Below are positions 42,608-49,753 of a stretch of DNA of 58,606 bases, one piece after another. The notes below the pieces were generated by a model. The model was not told where the DNA came from and ran no database searches. It saw only the letters and a program-made list of their open reading frames with translations. Origin of the DNA: Tenacibaculum finnmarkense genomovar ulcerans (GTDB taxonomy: Bacteria; Bacteroidota; Bacteroidia; Flavobacteriales; Flavobacteriaceae); the NCBI RefSeq assembly GCF_900239495.1, contig NZ_OENE01000010.1, positions 64,871-123,476 of the forward strand, in the 5' to 3' direction. How positions within the stretch are numbered: the stretch's first letter is position 1; each line of letters starts with the position of its first letter. Made by a program: the position numbers and the translations under genes.

Positions 42608-43333
42608 ATGAAATTAATTAAAATTTTAGCAGCAACAGCTGTAACACTTTCAGTTGTATCATGTGGAAATAGTGGGTTTAAAACCAAAAGTTCATTGGCT
42701 ACAGAGGTAGATTCTGTAAGCTATAGTTTAGGGTTAGACATGGCAAACAAAATAAAAGTGAATTTTGAAGATTTAGATCAAGATTTATTTGTTCAAGGAT
42801 TTAAAAACGGAGTAGATTCTACCAATTTATTAGTAGATTCTAAAGAGATTAACAATATTTTAAGATCATTTTTTCAGAAAAAACAAGAAGAAAAAATGAA
42901 AGAGCAACAAGCAGCTCAGGCTAAAAAAGCAATAGCTGAATTTGGAGACTACAAAAAAGAAGGTGAAAAGTTTTTAGCTGAAAACAAAACAAAAGAAGGT
43001 GTAAAAACAACTGCTACAGGTTTACAATACGTTGTTTTAAAACCAGGTAAAGGTGATGCTCCAAAAGTAAGCTCACGTGTAAAAGTTCATTATCACGGAA
43101 CATTAACCGATGGAACTGTTTTTGATAGCTCTGTTGATAGAGGAGAACCAACAGAATTTGGTGTTGGGCAGGTTATTAAAGGTTGGACAGAAGGTTTACA
43201 GTTAATGAAGCCAGGAGCAAAGTATAAGTTCTTTATCCCACAAGATTTAGCCTACGGAGCACAGCAAAGAGGTGAAAAAATTAAGCCTTTTTCAGCATTA
43301 ATTTTTGAAGTAGAATTACTTGAAGTAAAGTAA
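42608..43333 (+). CDS. FKBP-type PPIase lipoprotein (FkpA/Mip-like)
   Basis: The 241-residue protein has a lipobox (SVVSC, Cys19), an N-terminal dimerising helical domain (about residues 30-115: VDSVSYSLGLDMANKIK, then a long charged helix) and a C-terminal FKBP domain (VKVHYHGTLTDGTVFDSS, VIKGWTEGLQLMKPGAKYKF, IPQDLAYGAQ). This is the plan of Mip and FkpA, periplasmic folding factors. It follows gldI by 13 bp and lies in a run of three PPIase genes. Confidence 0.93.
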   Translation: MKLIKILAATAVTLSVVSCGNSGFKTKSSLATEVDSVSYSLGLDMANKIKVNFEDLDQDLFVQGFKNGVDSTNLLVDSKEINNILRSFFQKKQEEKMKEQQAAQAKKAIAEFGDYKKEGEKFLAENKTKEGVKTTATGLQYVVLKPGKGDAPKVSSRVKVHYHGTLTDGTVFDSSVDRGEPTEFGVGQVIKGWTEGLQLMKPGAKYKFFIPQDLAYGAQQRGEKIKPFSALIFEVELLEVK

Positions 43334-43355
43334 TTACAATATATAAATAACTAGA

Positions 43356-43394
43356 AATCAATTAGGTTAGTACTCGTTACTAACCTAATTGATT
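43356..43394 (+). promoter_or_regulatory. Perfect 17-bp intercistronic hairpin
   Basis: The left arm AATCAATTAGGTTAGTA at 43356-43372 and its exact complement at 43378-43394 enclose the loop CTCGT. It lies in the 90-bp gap between two PPIase genes. It is not followed by a T run, so it is more likely an mRNA stabiliser, attenuator or processing site than a full terminator. Confidence 0.7.
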
Positions 43395-43423
43395 GTTTAT
43401 AAGCATATCTAAAATAATAAAAA

Positions 43424-44470
43424 ATGAAAATTTATAAAATTTTAATAGCAGTAGTAGTGTTGTTTTCGGCTTGTAAATCAGTTAAATACCCTGATTTAGA
43501 AAACGGCTTGTATGCCGATATACAAACCAATCGTGGTGATATTTTAATAAAACTACACGCAAAAGAAGTGCCAATGACCGTGGCTAATTTTGTGTCGTTA
43601 GCAGAAGGAGACAATCCTAAAATAGCCGATTCTCTAAAAGGAAAACCGTATTATAACACGACTAAATTTCATAGAGTAATTAAAGATTTTATGGTGCAAG
43701 GAGGTGATATTACAGGCACAGGTCGTGGAAATGCAGGATATAAGTTTGCAGATGAATTTCCGATGGATGAAAAAGGAAAATTACTTTATAAGCACGATGC
43801 TCCTGGAGTTTTATCGATGGCAAATTCAGGGAAAGCTAGCAATTCTAGTCAATTTTTTATCACCCATAAAGCAACGCCTTGGTTAGATGGTAAACATTCA
43901 ATTTTTGGTAAGGTTATTATAGGACAGCATATCGTAGATACTATTCAGCAAAATGATGTTATTAATCATTTAGAAATTATCAGAATAGGTAAAATTGCTA
44001 AAAAATTTAAAGCAGCCACTGTTTTTGAATATGAATTAACCAATGTAGTAAAAAAAGCTGCTGAACGTAAAAAAGCTGTAGCCGAATTAAAACGTAAATT
44101 TCAAGAAGAAAAAGGAATTAGCAAGGCTGTTAAAACAAATTCAGGCTTAAAAATAGCAACCATAAAAAAAGGAACAGGTAAAAAAGTAAACCCAGCAATT
44201 TCAACAACGGTTCATTACACGTTATTTTTAACAGATGGAACAAAAATAGATTCAAGTGTAGATAAAAACAAGCCTTTTAGCTTTACACTTAACGATGCAA
44301 ACATGCCTTTAATAGCAGGTTGGAAAGAAGGGGTGCAAACCATGCAAGAAGGTGATAAATCAGTGTTTTTTATTCCTTATTATTTAGGATATGGCGAAAA
44401 TTCTTTAGGACCAATCCCTGCAAAATCTGATCTAATTTTTGAAATTGAAGTATTAAAAGTAGGGAAATAA
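43424..44470 (+). CDS. Fused cyclophilin-FKBP peptidyl-prolyl isomerase lipoprotein
   Basis: The 348-residue lipoprotein (lipobox LFSAC, Cys17) carries a cyclophilin domain (about residues 30-200: FHRVIKDFMVQGGDITGTG, GVLSMANSGKASNSSQFFIT, WLDGKHSIFGKV), a charged helix, and a FKBP domain (about 245-348: TVHYTLFLTDGTKIDSSVDK, GWKEGVQTMQEGDKSVFFIP, LGYGENSLGPIP). Two unrelated isomerase folds in one periplasmic protein are typical of Bacteroidota. It is separated from the upstream FKBP gene by a strong hairpin and followed by the PAP2 gene 15 bp on. Confidence 0.92.
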   Translation: MKIYKILIAVVVLFSACKSVKYPDLENGLYADIQTNRGDILIKLHAKEVPMTVANFVSLAEGDNPKIADSLKGKPYYNTTKFHRVIKDFMVQGGDITGTGRGNAGYKFADEFPMDEKGKLLYKHDAPGVLSMANSGKASNSSQFFITHKATPWLDGKHSIFGKVIIGQHIVDTIQQNDVINHLEIIRIGKIAKKFKAATVFEYELTNVVKKAAERKKAVAELKRKFQEEKGISKAVKTNSGLKIATIKKGTGKKVNPAISTTVHYTLFLTDGTKIDSSVDKNKPFSFTLNDANMPLIAGWKEGVQTMQEGDKSVFFIPYYLGYGENSLGPIPAKSDLIFEIEVLKVGK

Positions 44471-44485
44471 TTAGCAAAATTACTT

Positions 44486-45043
44486 ATGGAAGATATCATA
44501 CAAAAAGACCAGGCACTTTTAATCTATTTAAATAATTTAGGAAGCGAACAATGGGATTGGCTTTGGCTAGTAATTACCAATCAATTTAATTGGATTCCTT
44601 TATTTGCGTTTTTAATATTTTTAATTTTTAAACATCTAGGCTGGAAAAAAGCTGCATTTACCTTGGTGTTTATTGCTGTTTTAATTACTTTTTCAGACCA
44701 ATTTACAAACTTAATTAGACGTACTTTTGAAAGATTGCGTCCAAATAATGATCCAGCAATACAAGATTCTTTAAGAAGGTTGATAAACCCACAGAGTTAT
44801 AGTTTTACCTCTGGTCATGCAACCACATCAACCGTTGTTACTGTCTTTTTAATTATGCTTTTAAGAAAATATGTGCCAGCGATTAAATATTTAGCGGTAT
44901 TTCCATTGATTTTTGCATACAGTAGGTTCTACTTAGGCGTACATTTTCCGATTGATATACTTTGTGGTTTTATAAACGGGATGATTATCGGCTTTGTGTC
45001 GGCAAAATTATATCAGTTTTTATCAAATAAAATATTTCGTTAA
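44486..45043 (+). CDS. PAP2-family membrane phosphatase
   Basis: The 185-residue integral membrane protein of about five helices has the three PAP2 motifs: KLIRRTFERLRPNND-type first motif (RRTFERLRP), YSFTSGHATTS with SGH (about residues 112-114), and YSRFYLGVHFPIDILCG with the catalytic His. Members dephosphorylate lipid phosphates such as undecaprenyl pyrophosphate or phosphatidate. It is last in the PPIase operon and ends at the hairpin at 45090-45128. Confidence 0.9.
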   Translation: MEDIIQKDQALLIYLNNLGSEQWDWLWLVITNQFNWIPLFAFLIFLIFKHLGWKKAAFTLVFIAVLITFSDQFTNLIRRTFERLRPNNDPAIQDSLRRLINPQSYSFTSGHATTSTVVTVFLIMLLRKYVPAIKYLAVFPLIFAYSRFYLGVHFPIDILCGFINGMIIGFVSAKLYQFLSNKIFR

Positions 45044-45089
45044 TTTTTCATCAGAAGATTTTTTTATTTTTAGATATTTACTATCGATT

Positions 45090-45128
45090 AAAAAACTATC
45101 CATTTTTAAAATGTGGTAGTTTTTTTTT
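45090..45128 (+). terminator. Terminator of the nrnA-PAP2 operon
   Basis: AAAAAACTATCCA pairs with TGGTAGTTTTTT around an A/T loop, followed by more T. Family B copy 5 starts at its right edge. Confidence 0.75.
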
Positions 45129-45230
45129 GAAGCTATTTCCCGCTTTCCGCACTCGCTTTTTTTATTTTTTTGAAGAAAAAAAACAAAAAAGAGCTCAAAC
45201 AATTGCTTCAATCGGGGCTAGGAATTTGTA
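45128..45230 (-). repeat. Family B palindromic element, copy 5 (inverted)
   Basis: From TTGAAGCTATTTCCCGC to CAATCGGGGCTAGGAATT, in reverse orientation. It directly follows the operon terminator and opens a gene-poor stretch of about 1 kb. Confidence 0.85.
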
Positions 45231-45300
45231 CTATATTTTAAGCTATCAGATTGTTTAAGTTTTAGTCAATAAAATTTTATTACAAAAATTCACTAATAAT

Positions 45301-45430
45301 CTGTGAGTTCGAGTGATTTTTTTTCCTTCAAAAAAATTGTATCGAGAACTTTTTAGCATCAAAATCAATCAAAATAAAATTCTCGATACAATTTTAATTC
45401 CTTTTAGTCATTAAAATCACTCGAATTGAC
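45301..45430 (-). repeat. Family A palindromic element, copy 3 (inverted)
   Basis: From CTGTGAGTTCGAGTG to CACTCGAATTGAC, with the inner GTATCGAGAACT and TTCTCGATAC arms intact. Beyond it, GAGAAACTGACATAAAA and CTTTGACGGATT (to about 45484) match the sequence just after copy 4 near 53155-53185, so the element or its target extends past the obvious ends. Confidence 0.85.
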
Positions 45431-45546
45431 AAAATGGTGGAAAATCAAGAGGAGAAACTGACATAAAAATCCCTTTGACGGATTTTGTTTTTAAGTTATA
45501 AAACGTTTTTAAATAAAATTTAAACAGGTTCTAATAAATAATCTAA

Positions 45547-45819
45547 AAACTTAAAATAAAAAAAGTCCTACCGAAGCAGGACTCAAGATTTTCATCTACG
45601 GCATGGGATAATATAGATGCGAATGTTTTAAAAGACCATTTGTATCGAGTTCAGAAAATTAGTTCTAAAGATTATAATTTTAGAATAGTTGAGGCTTCAA
45701 CAATTTTAAACAAAGAAGAAGCTGTTAGAAGTAGTTTAATTAATTTTCAAAAATTAAACCCAATAAAAGTTAGGGTTAATAGAAAAACTGTAATAATTTG
45801 GTTAAAAAAGAGTTCTTGA
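45547..45819 (+). pseudogene. Start-less ORF remnant, unknown
   Basis: An open frame of about 90 codons has no ATG, GTG or TTG near its left end and stops at TGA 45817-45819. It encodes a plausible folded fragment (FRIVEASTILNKEEAVRSSL, then KVRVNRKTVIIWLKKSS). I do not recognise the family. Its left part coincides with a hairpin at 45564-45583 (AGTCCTGC, TTCG loop, GTAGGACT on the minus strand) followed by seven T residues on that strand, an intrinsic-terminator shape. It looks like the 3' end of a lost gene. Confidence 0.45.
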
Positions 45820-45833
45820 CATATTTTCAACTA

Positions 45834-45935
45834 GTTGCGGTTTGATTAAAGAAAATGATATTAGTAGAGACGGATTGCAATCCGTCTTTACAGGTTGTGG
45901 TTTGATTAAAGATTAGAGAAAACGATATTAGCAAC
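45834..45935. CRISPR. Degenerate two-repeat type II-C-like CRISPR remnant
   Basis: GTTGTGGTTTGATTAAAG at 45894-45911, continuing to 45935 with GATATTAGCAAC near the end, resembles the 5' half of repeats of flavobacterial type II-C systems (recalled, not searched). A decayed copy starts with GTTGCGGTTTGATTAAAG at 45834-45851, then skips ATTAGAG and resumes with GATATTAG, ending near 45864. The 29 bases between them (45865-45893) hold the perfect palindrome AGACGGATTGCAATCCGTCT (45868-45887), so that interval is probably an inserted palindromic unit and not a spacer. It lies about 105 bp beyond the end of cas2, where an array is expected. Confidence 0.65.
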
Positions 45936-45952
45936 TTACAGAACCATTGTTA

Positions 45953-46034
45953 ATACTTGTTTTAGCAAGAAAATATCGTATAAAAAAATGCTTCTTATAA
46001 AGACATAATTGCTTTATTTGAAGCATTTTTTCAT
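45953..46034 (+). ncRNA. Possible tracrRNA 3' remnant (hairpin plus terminator)
   Basis: Just after the second CRISPR-like repeat come a small hairpin CTTGTTTTAGCAAG (45956-45969), a single-stranded AAAATATCGTAT stretch, and a terminator stem AAAAAATGCTTC (from about 45985) with GAAGCATTTTTT (to about 46031). Hairpin, linker and terminator in this order are the layout of a tracrRNA tail. An anti-repeat is only weakly suggested (AACCATTGT pairs with the repeat start mainly through G-U). The structure could equally be the terminator of a transcript ending beyond cas2. Confidence 0.3.
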
Positions 46035-46039
46035 TCCTA

Positions 46040-46369
46040 TTAAAAGAATTCTAATTGAGAAGGGCTTGGTTCTTTTGGTTTTTGAACCTTACCCCAAAAA
46101 TTCATCATATTACCAAATTGTTTATCGGTAATTCTTAAAACACTTACTTTTCCAAAAGGCGGAAGTAAATTTTTTATCCTCTTTTGATGCGCATCAGCAC
46201 TTTCACTACTAGCGCAATGCCGCATGTAAACAGAAAATTGCATCATGGTAAAACCATCTTTTAAAAGATTTTTACGAAACTGTTGGGCATTTCTTCTATC
46301 TTTTTTTGTTTCGGTAGGCAAATCAAAAAATACAAATAACCACATAATTCTATAAGCGTTTAAATCCAT
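46040..46369 (-). CDS. cas2: CRISPR-associated endonuclease Cas2 (type II-C)
   Basis: The 109-residue protein starts MDLNAYRIMWLFVFFDLPTE with the Cas2 catalytic-region Asp in FFDLP, then the basic KKDRRNAQQFRKNLLKDGF, the SVYMRHC block and GKVSVLRITDKQFG. This is the longer Cas2 seen with type II-C Cas1. The start at 46369 overlaps the cas1 fragment by 10 bases, the normal coupling. The frame is intact, but with cas1 truncated and no cas9 in the window it cannot support spacer acquisition unless partners are encoded elsewhere. Confidence 0.9.
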   Translation of the reverse strand: MDLNAYRIMWLFVFFDLPTETKKDRRNAQQFRKNLLKDGFTMMQFSVYMRHCASSESADAHQKRIKNLLPPFGKVSVLRITDKQFGNMMNFWGKVQKPKEPSPSQLEFF

Positions 46370-46596
46370 AATTTGGGATAGATTAATTTTCTGGTTTTTC
46401 CAGAAAAACATTGTTGTAAAGAGTTTGTTGTTGAGGTTAAAGCAACCATTAAAGGGCTTTTTTTATCTTCAAAATAGACCGTTTGTGTTAATGTTTTTAA
46501 AAGTTCGGCTTTAATAGGAGGAATTAAATCGTGCTCATCATATTGTTTTATAATTTCTAAAACTTTTAGGTCGATTCTATGCAAACCCGATATAAA
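46360..46596 (-). pseudogene. cas1: cas1 C-terminal fragment (type II-C)
   Basis: About 78 codons remain, with the C-terminal Cas1 pattern HRIDLKVLEII, then PPIKAELLKTLTQTVYFED, KKSPLMVALTSTTNSLQQC and IYPKLWI. Full-length type II-C Cas1 is around 290-300 residues, so roughly three quarters, including the catalytic Glu/His/Asp sites, is missing. No ATG start is available; the first in-frame start is a TTG at 46582-46584. Sequence relatedness ends next to a family B element that begins at 46602, so the deletion breakpoint is at or near that element. Confidence 0.8.
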
Positions 46597-46601
46597 TAAC
46601 T

Positions 46602-46692
46602 AAAATGCCTAGCCCCGATTGAAGCAATTGTTTGAGCTCCTTTTTTTCTTTTAAAAAAAGAGCGAGTGCGGAAAGCGGGAAATAGCTTCAAA
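46602..46692 (+). repeat. Family B palindromic element, copy 6, at the cas1 breakpoint
   Basis: From AAATGCCTAGCCCCGATTG to GCGGGAAATAGCTTC. It abuts the truncated cas1, where the N-terminal part of cas1 and any cas9 would have been. Confidence 0.85.
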
Positions 46693-46755
46693 TTATTTTA
46701 GTGATTATCTTAAAATTAGATAAAAAAAATAGTAGAGATACCCCTGAAAAATTAG

Positions 46756-46815
46756 TAATTTTGTAGGTCTGAAAAAAACCGAGTTATAAGCGTATGTCAG
46801 TTGTGCAATCTGACA
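46756..46815 (+). promoter_or_regulatory. Promoter box and leader hairpin of the orphan gene
   Basis: TAATTTTG (46756-46763) fits TAnnTTTG. In the roughly 80-nt leader, TGTCAG-TTG (46795-46803) pairs with CAA-CTGACA (46806-46815, one bulged T), a compact hairpin that could be an operator or RNA element. Confidence 0.45.
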
Positions 46816-46851
46816 GAACAAGCGAGGTTATTGTAGCAAAAAATTTAATAT

Positions 46852-47742
46852 ATGGAAATGATAACAGCACATGACTTTGAACTAAATATTGAATTGAAAG
46901 GTGTTAAAAATCCATCAAAAGTATTTGATCATTTGTCTGGTTTTTATGATAAATTATTGGTTTTAGACAGGCATATTGTTTATAATATTTCTGTAGAAGC
47001 TAAAGTTGAATATGATTTAGTCGATATTCAATTTGAGGCTATTAGTACAAAAATTAAGCAAATTTTAGTCAATACTCCAGGCGATTACTTAAAAAATGGT
47101 GTAAAACCAACCGCTTGGTTAGGCGATTTATTGGTTCATATAAAGTACAAAACTTTAAAAGCAATTGAGCTACAGCAAATATCATCTAAAAAAGGATTAG
47201 ACAAATTAACCAATGAAATTAACAGGAAAATAAAAAAGGAAACGCCCAGTCATTTATTGTTTTTTTCGGTAAATAATTACTACATTTTAAATACCGTTAA
47301 AGAAATTAGCGTACAAACAAGTAAGTTAAAAAGAGGTGAGTATTTTTGTTTTAAAAGCGGAAAAAATAAAGCAAAATTAACCAATAAAAGCTTTGTTGAT
47401 GTTCCTAAAATTTTAAGTGAACTAGGCGATGCAAGTATAGCACAAGAAAGGGTAGAGGTTTTAAAGATAAAAACAATGGATTTATTGTCGGATAATTCTT
47501 ATTGGAAACTACAAAGAGAAGGCGCTCCTATTGATGTTAAAATTACAGATGAGGCTTGGCTAGAGGAATATCATAATCGAAAATTTGTAATTCAGCCGAA
47601 TGATTATTTGAAATTTAATTTAAAAATAATTCATACCAGCTCATCAAATAAACCAAGAGTTAGTTATCAGGCAACAAAAATAATTTCGGTAATTCCGCCA
47701 AGTCATATCGAAAATCATGGGCAATTAGAAATTCCATATTAA
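46852..47742 (+). CDS. Orphan protein of unknown function
   Basis: The 296-residue soluble protein has no signal peptide or membrane helix. Residues about 1-200 are a mixed alpha/beta region. The C-terminal part (WKLQREGAPIDVKITDEAWL, then FVIQPNDYLKFNLKI and TKIISVIPPS) resembles a recurring C-terminal module of uncharacterised bacterial proteins that I recall often sit in accessory loci; no function is known to me. It stands alone, with its own promoter-like box and terminator, beside the decayed CRISPR-Cas locus. A defence or mobile-element role is only suggested by that neighbourhood. Codon and base use match the genome. Confidence 0.6.
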   Translation: MEMITAHDFELNIELKGVKNPSKVFDHLSGFYDKLLVLDRHIVYNISVEAKVEYDLVDIQFEAISTKIKQILVNTPGDYLKNGVKPTAWLGDLLVHIKYKTLKAIELQQISSKKGLDKLTNEINRKIKKETPSHLLFFSVNNYYILNTVKEISVQTSKLKRGEYFCFKSGKNKAKLTNKSFVDVPKILSELGDASIAQERVEVLKIKTMDLLSDNSYWKLQREGAPIDVKITDEAWLEEYHNRKFVIQPNDYLKFNLKIIHTSSSNKPRVSYQATKIISVIPPSHIENHGQLEIPY

Positions 47743-47743
47743 T

Positions 47744-47784
47744 AAAAAACGCTAGTAAACTTAAAAGTTTGATAGCGTTTTTTA
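47744..47784. terminator. Terminator after the orphan gene
   Basis: AAAAAACGCTA pairs with TAGCGTTTTTT, with an inner AAACTT/AAGTTT stem. It is symmetric and lies between the convergent orphan and DUF2147 genes. Confidence 0.85.
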
Positions 47785-47819
47785 TCAAAAAAAGATTAAA
47801 ATAAAGTGTAAAATTAACC

Positions 47820-48245
47820 TTATTTTTTTCGGTACCAATACGCCGTTCTACCAAAAACAGCAAAACCAATATAGCCTCTAATCTTTAATTTATCGGCATT
47901 TTCAAGCTCGATATAACATTTGTATTCTTTTCCATTTTTAGGATCTACAATAGTTCCACCGCTCCATTCATTGCCATCTTTTTTTAAGCCTGTTAAAATA
48001 TTCATGCCTAAAATAGGCGTGTTTTTACGATTTCCGCTACATTTATCGCAAACGGCTTTTTGCTTGTCTTTATTGGTGATTTCAATAATTTTAGCAAAGG
48101 CTTTTCCGTCTTTTTCATAGACTTTAATTACAGAATCTACCGTATTGGTTTTTTCATTGCGGTTTTCCCATTCGCCAAAAATAGACTGTGCATTAATTGT
48201 TGTTGCTACTAGCAGTAATAAGATGCTTAAAAATAATTTTCTCAT
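47820..48245 (-). CDS. DUF2147 secreted protein
   Basis: The 141-residue precursor has a signal peptide (about residues 1-19) and one DUF2147 domain: GEWENRNEKTNTVDSVIKVYEK, an AVCDKCSGNRKN Cys pair, GMNILTGLKKDGNEWSGGTI and DPKNGKEYKCYIELENAD with the final GYIGFAVFGRTAYWYR. The fold is lipocalin-like; the function is not established, and small-ligand binding is inferred. It is monocistronic. Confidence 0.9.
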   Translation of the reverse strand: MRKLFLSILLLLVATTINAQSIFGEWENRNEKTNTVDSVIKVYEKDGKAFAKIIEITNKDKQKAVCDKCSGNRKNTPILGMNILTGLKKDGNEWSGGTIVDPKNGKEYKCYIELENADKLKIRGYIGFAVFGRTAYWYRKK

Positions 48246-48328
48246 GTTTGTTGGGTTGTATTAATAATTAATTAAAAATAACTTCAAAAATTGCTCCAAT
48301 AATAATAGTACTGCTAAAATAACGAAGG

Positions 48329-48856
48329 TTAATCGTACTGAGCATCAAAATTTTCAGCCCATTTTCCTTGCACTCTTAACACTTGTTCTAAAACATCGCG
48401 GGCACAACCTTCGCCACCATTTTTATCAGAAATATATTTAGATACTTGCTGAATTTCTCTAACAGCATCATTTGGGCAACAAGGCATACCTACTAATTTC
48501 ATCACCGGATAATCAGGAATATCATCACCCATATATAACACATTTTCAGGGTTTAAATTGTACTTGCTGATAATTTCATTAAACTGCTTAATTTTATCGT
48601 GAGCACCTAAATAAATATCTTCAATTCCTAAGTTCGCCAAACGAGTACGCACGCCTTCATTTTTCCCACCAGAAATAATACACACTCTAAAACCTGCTTT
48701 TACTGCGGCTTTCAAGGCATATCCATCTTTAATATTCATTTGACGCACTAATTCACCATTCGGAAAAACCGTTACAATTCCGTTGGTTAGTACACCGTCT
48801 ACATCAAAAATAAACGTATTTATTTGTGGCAATATTTCTTTATAACTTTTTTCCAT
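48329..48856 (-). CDS. kdsC: KDO 8-phosphate phosphatase (KdsC-type HAD)
   Basis: KdsC releases phosphate from KDO-8-P in lipopolysaccharide core synthesis. The 175-residue C0-type HAD enzyme has motif I FDVDGVLTNG, motif II CIISGGKNEGVRTRL, Lys in DKIKQF and motif IV YMGDDIPDYPVM. It lacks a cap domain and should be a tetramer. It lies 10 bp downstream of the DUF2520 gene on the same strand, a common pairing in Flavobacteriia. Confidence 0.92.
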   Translation of the reverse strand: MEKSYKEILPQINTFIFDVDGVLTNGIVTVFPNGELVRQMNIKDGYALKAAVKAGFRVCIISGGKNEGVRTRLANLGIEDIYLGAHDKIKQFNEIISKYNLNPENVLYMGDDIPDYPVMKLVGMPCCPNDAVREIQQVSKYISDKNGGEGCARDVLEQVLRVQGKWAENFDAQYD

Positions 48857-48866
48857 TTCGTTGGAT

Positions 48867-49616
48867 TTATGTTGTTTTTTGGATTGATTTTGTAATAAGT
48901 TGATAGATATCTTGTTGTTCTTTATCGAGTAGTTCTAAATGATTTTGAATGGTTTTTTTATCGTTTCTTTTTGCAGGGCCTGTTTGCGCTTCTGTAGGCG
49001 ATAATTCTTGAATTTTTTTAGCCGTTTCTTCAATTAAAGGATGTAAAATTTCAAAAGGAACACGGTGTTCTTTACAAATATCATCGCCAATTTTATACAA
49101 ATGATTGGTAAAATTATTTACAAAAACAGCGGCTACATGCAAGGTTTTTCGCTGCTGAGAGCTAATCGGATATGTTTTTTTTCCAATCGATTTTGCTACA
49201 CTTTCTAAGAGCTTAAAATCATCGTTATTTTGTGCCTCTAAGCAAAACGGTATTTCATCAAAATTAATTTTTTTATCCTTAGAAAAACTTTGCAATAAAT
49301 AAAAAACACCTTTTCTCCCGTTATTTTGTAACGAATTTAAAGAAACACTTCCTGAGGTATGTACCACCAAGCTATTTTGCTTATTTATTTTTGATGAAAC
49401 TCCTGAAATAGCATCATCAGAAACTGCTATAATATAAAGGTCAGCAGCTGCTAATAAATTTAAGTTATCAGTAATAGCAACCTGTTTTTTTAAATGGCTA
49501 ATTTGCTGAATATTTCTGGCATACATTTGCACCAAAGAAATTTCCTTGGTTTTGCAAAAAGCATTGGCTAAATGCAGGGCAACATTTCCACCTCCGATAA
49601 TGACAATTCTAATCAT
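48867..49616 (-). CDS. Rossmann-fold/DUF2520 reductase-like protein
   Basis: The 249-residue protein has an N-terminal nucleotide-binding motif IVIIGGGNVALHLANAF and a middle LYIIAVSDDAI, followed by the DUF2520 helical domain (KKTYPISSQQRKTLHVAAVF, FVNNFTNHLYKIG, LHPLIEETAKKIQELSPTEAQTGPAKRND). The architecture resembles 6-phosphogluconate-dehydrogenase-like and ketopantoate-reductase-like enzymes; the substrate is unknown. It heads a leftward unit with kdsC. Confidence 0.88.
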   Translation of the reverse strand: MIRIVIIGGGNVALHLANAFCKTKEISLVQMYARNIQQISHLKKQVAITDNLNLLAAADLYIIAVSDDAISGVSSKINKQNSLVVHTSGSVSLNSLQNNGRKGVFYLLQSFSKDKKINFDEIPFCLEAQNNDDFKLLESVAKSIGKKTYPISSQQRKTLHVAAVFVNNFTNHLYKIGDDICKEHRVPFEILHPLIEETAKKIQELSPTEAQTGPAKRNDKKTIQNHLELLDKEQQDIYQLITKSIQKTT

Positions 49617-49753
49617 GGGTACGAAGATATTGAATTTATATGATAGTGATTTGGCTATTTTAAAAAAGCGAATTATAAAATAACGACAATCTACAACTCA
49701 TTACTGCCGATTTTGTAAATTAGCCTATCAAAATAAATATTAAAATAAAGAAG

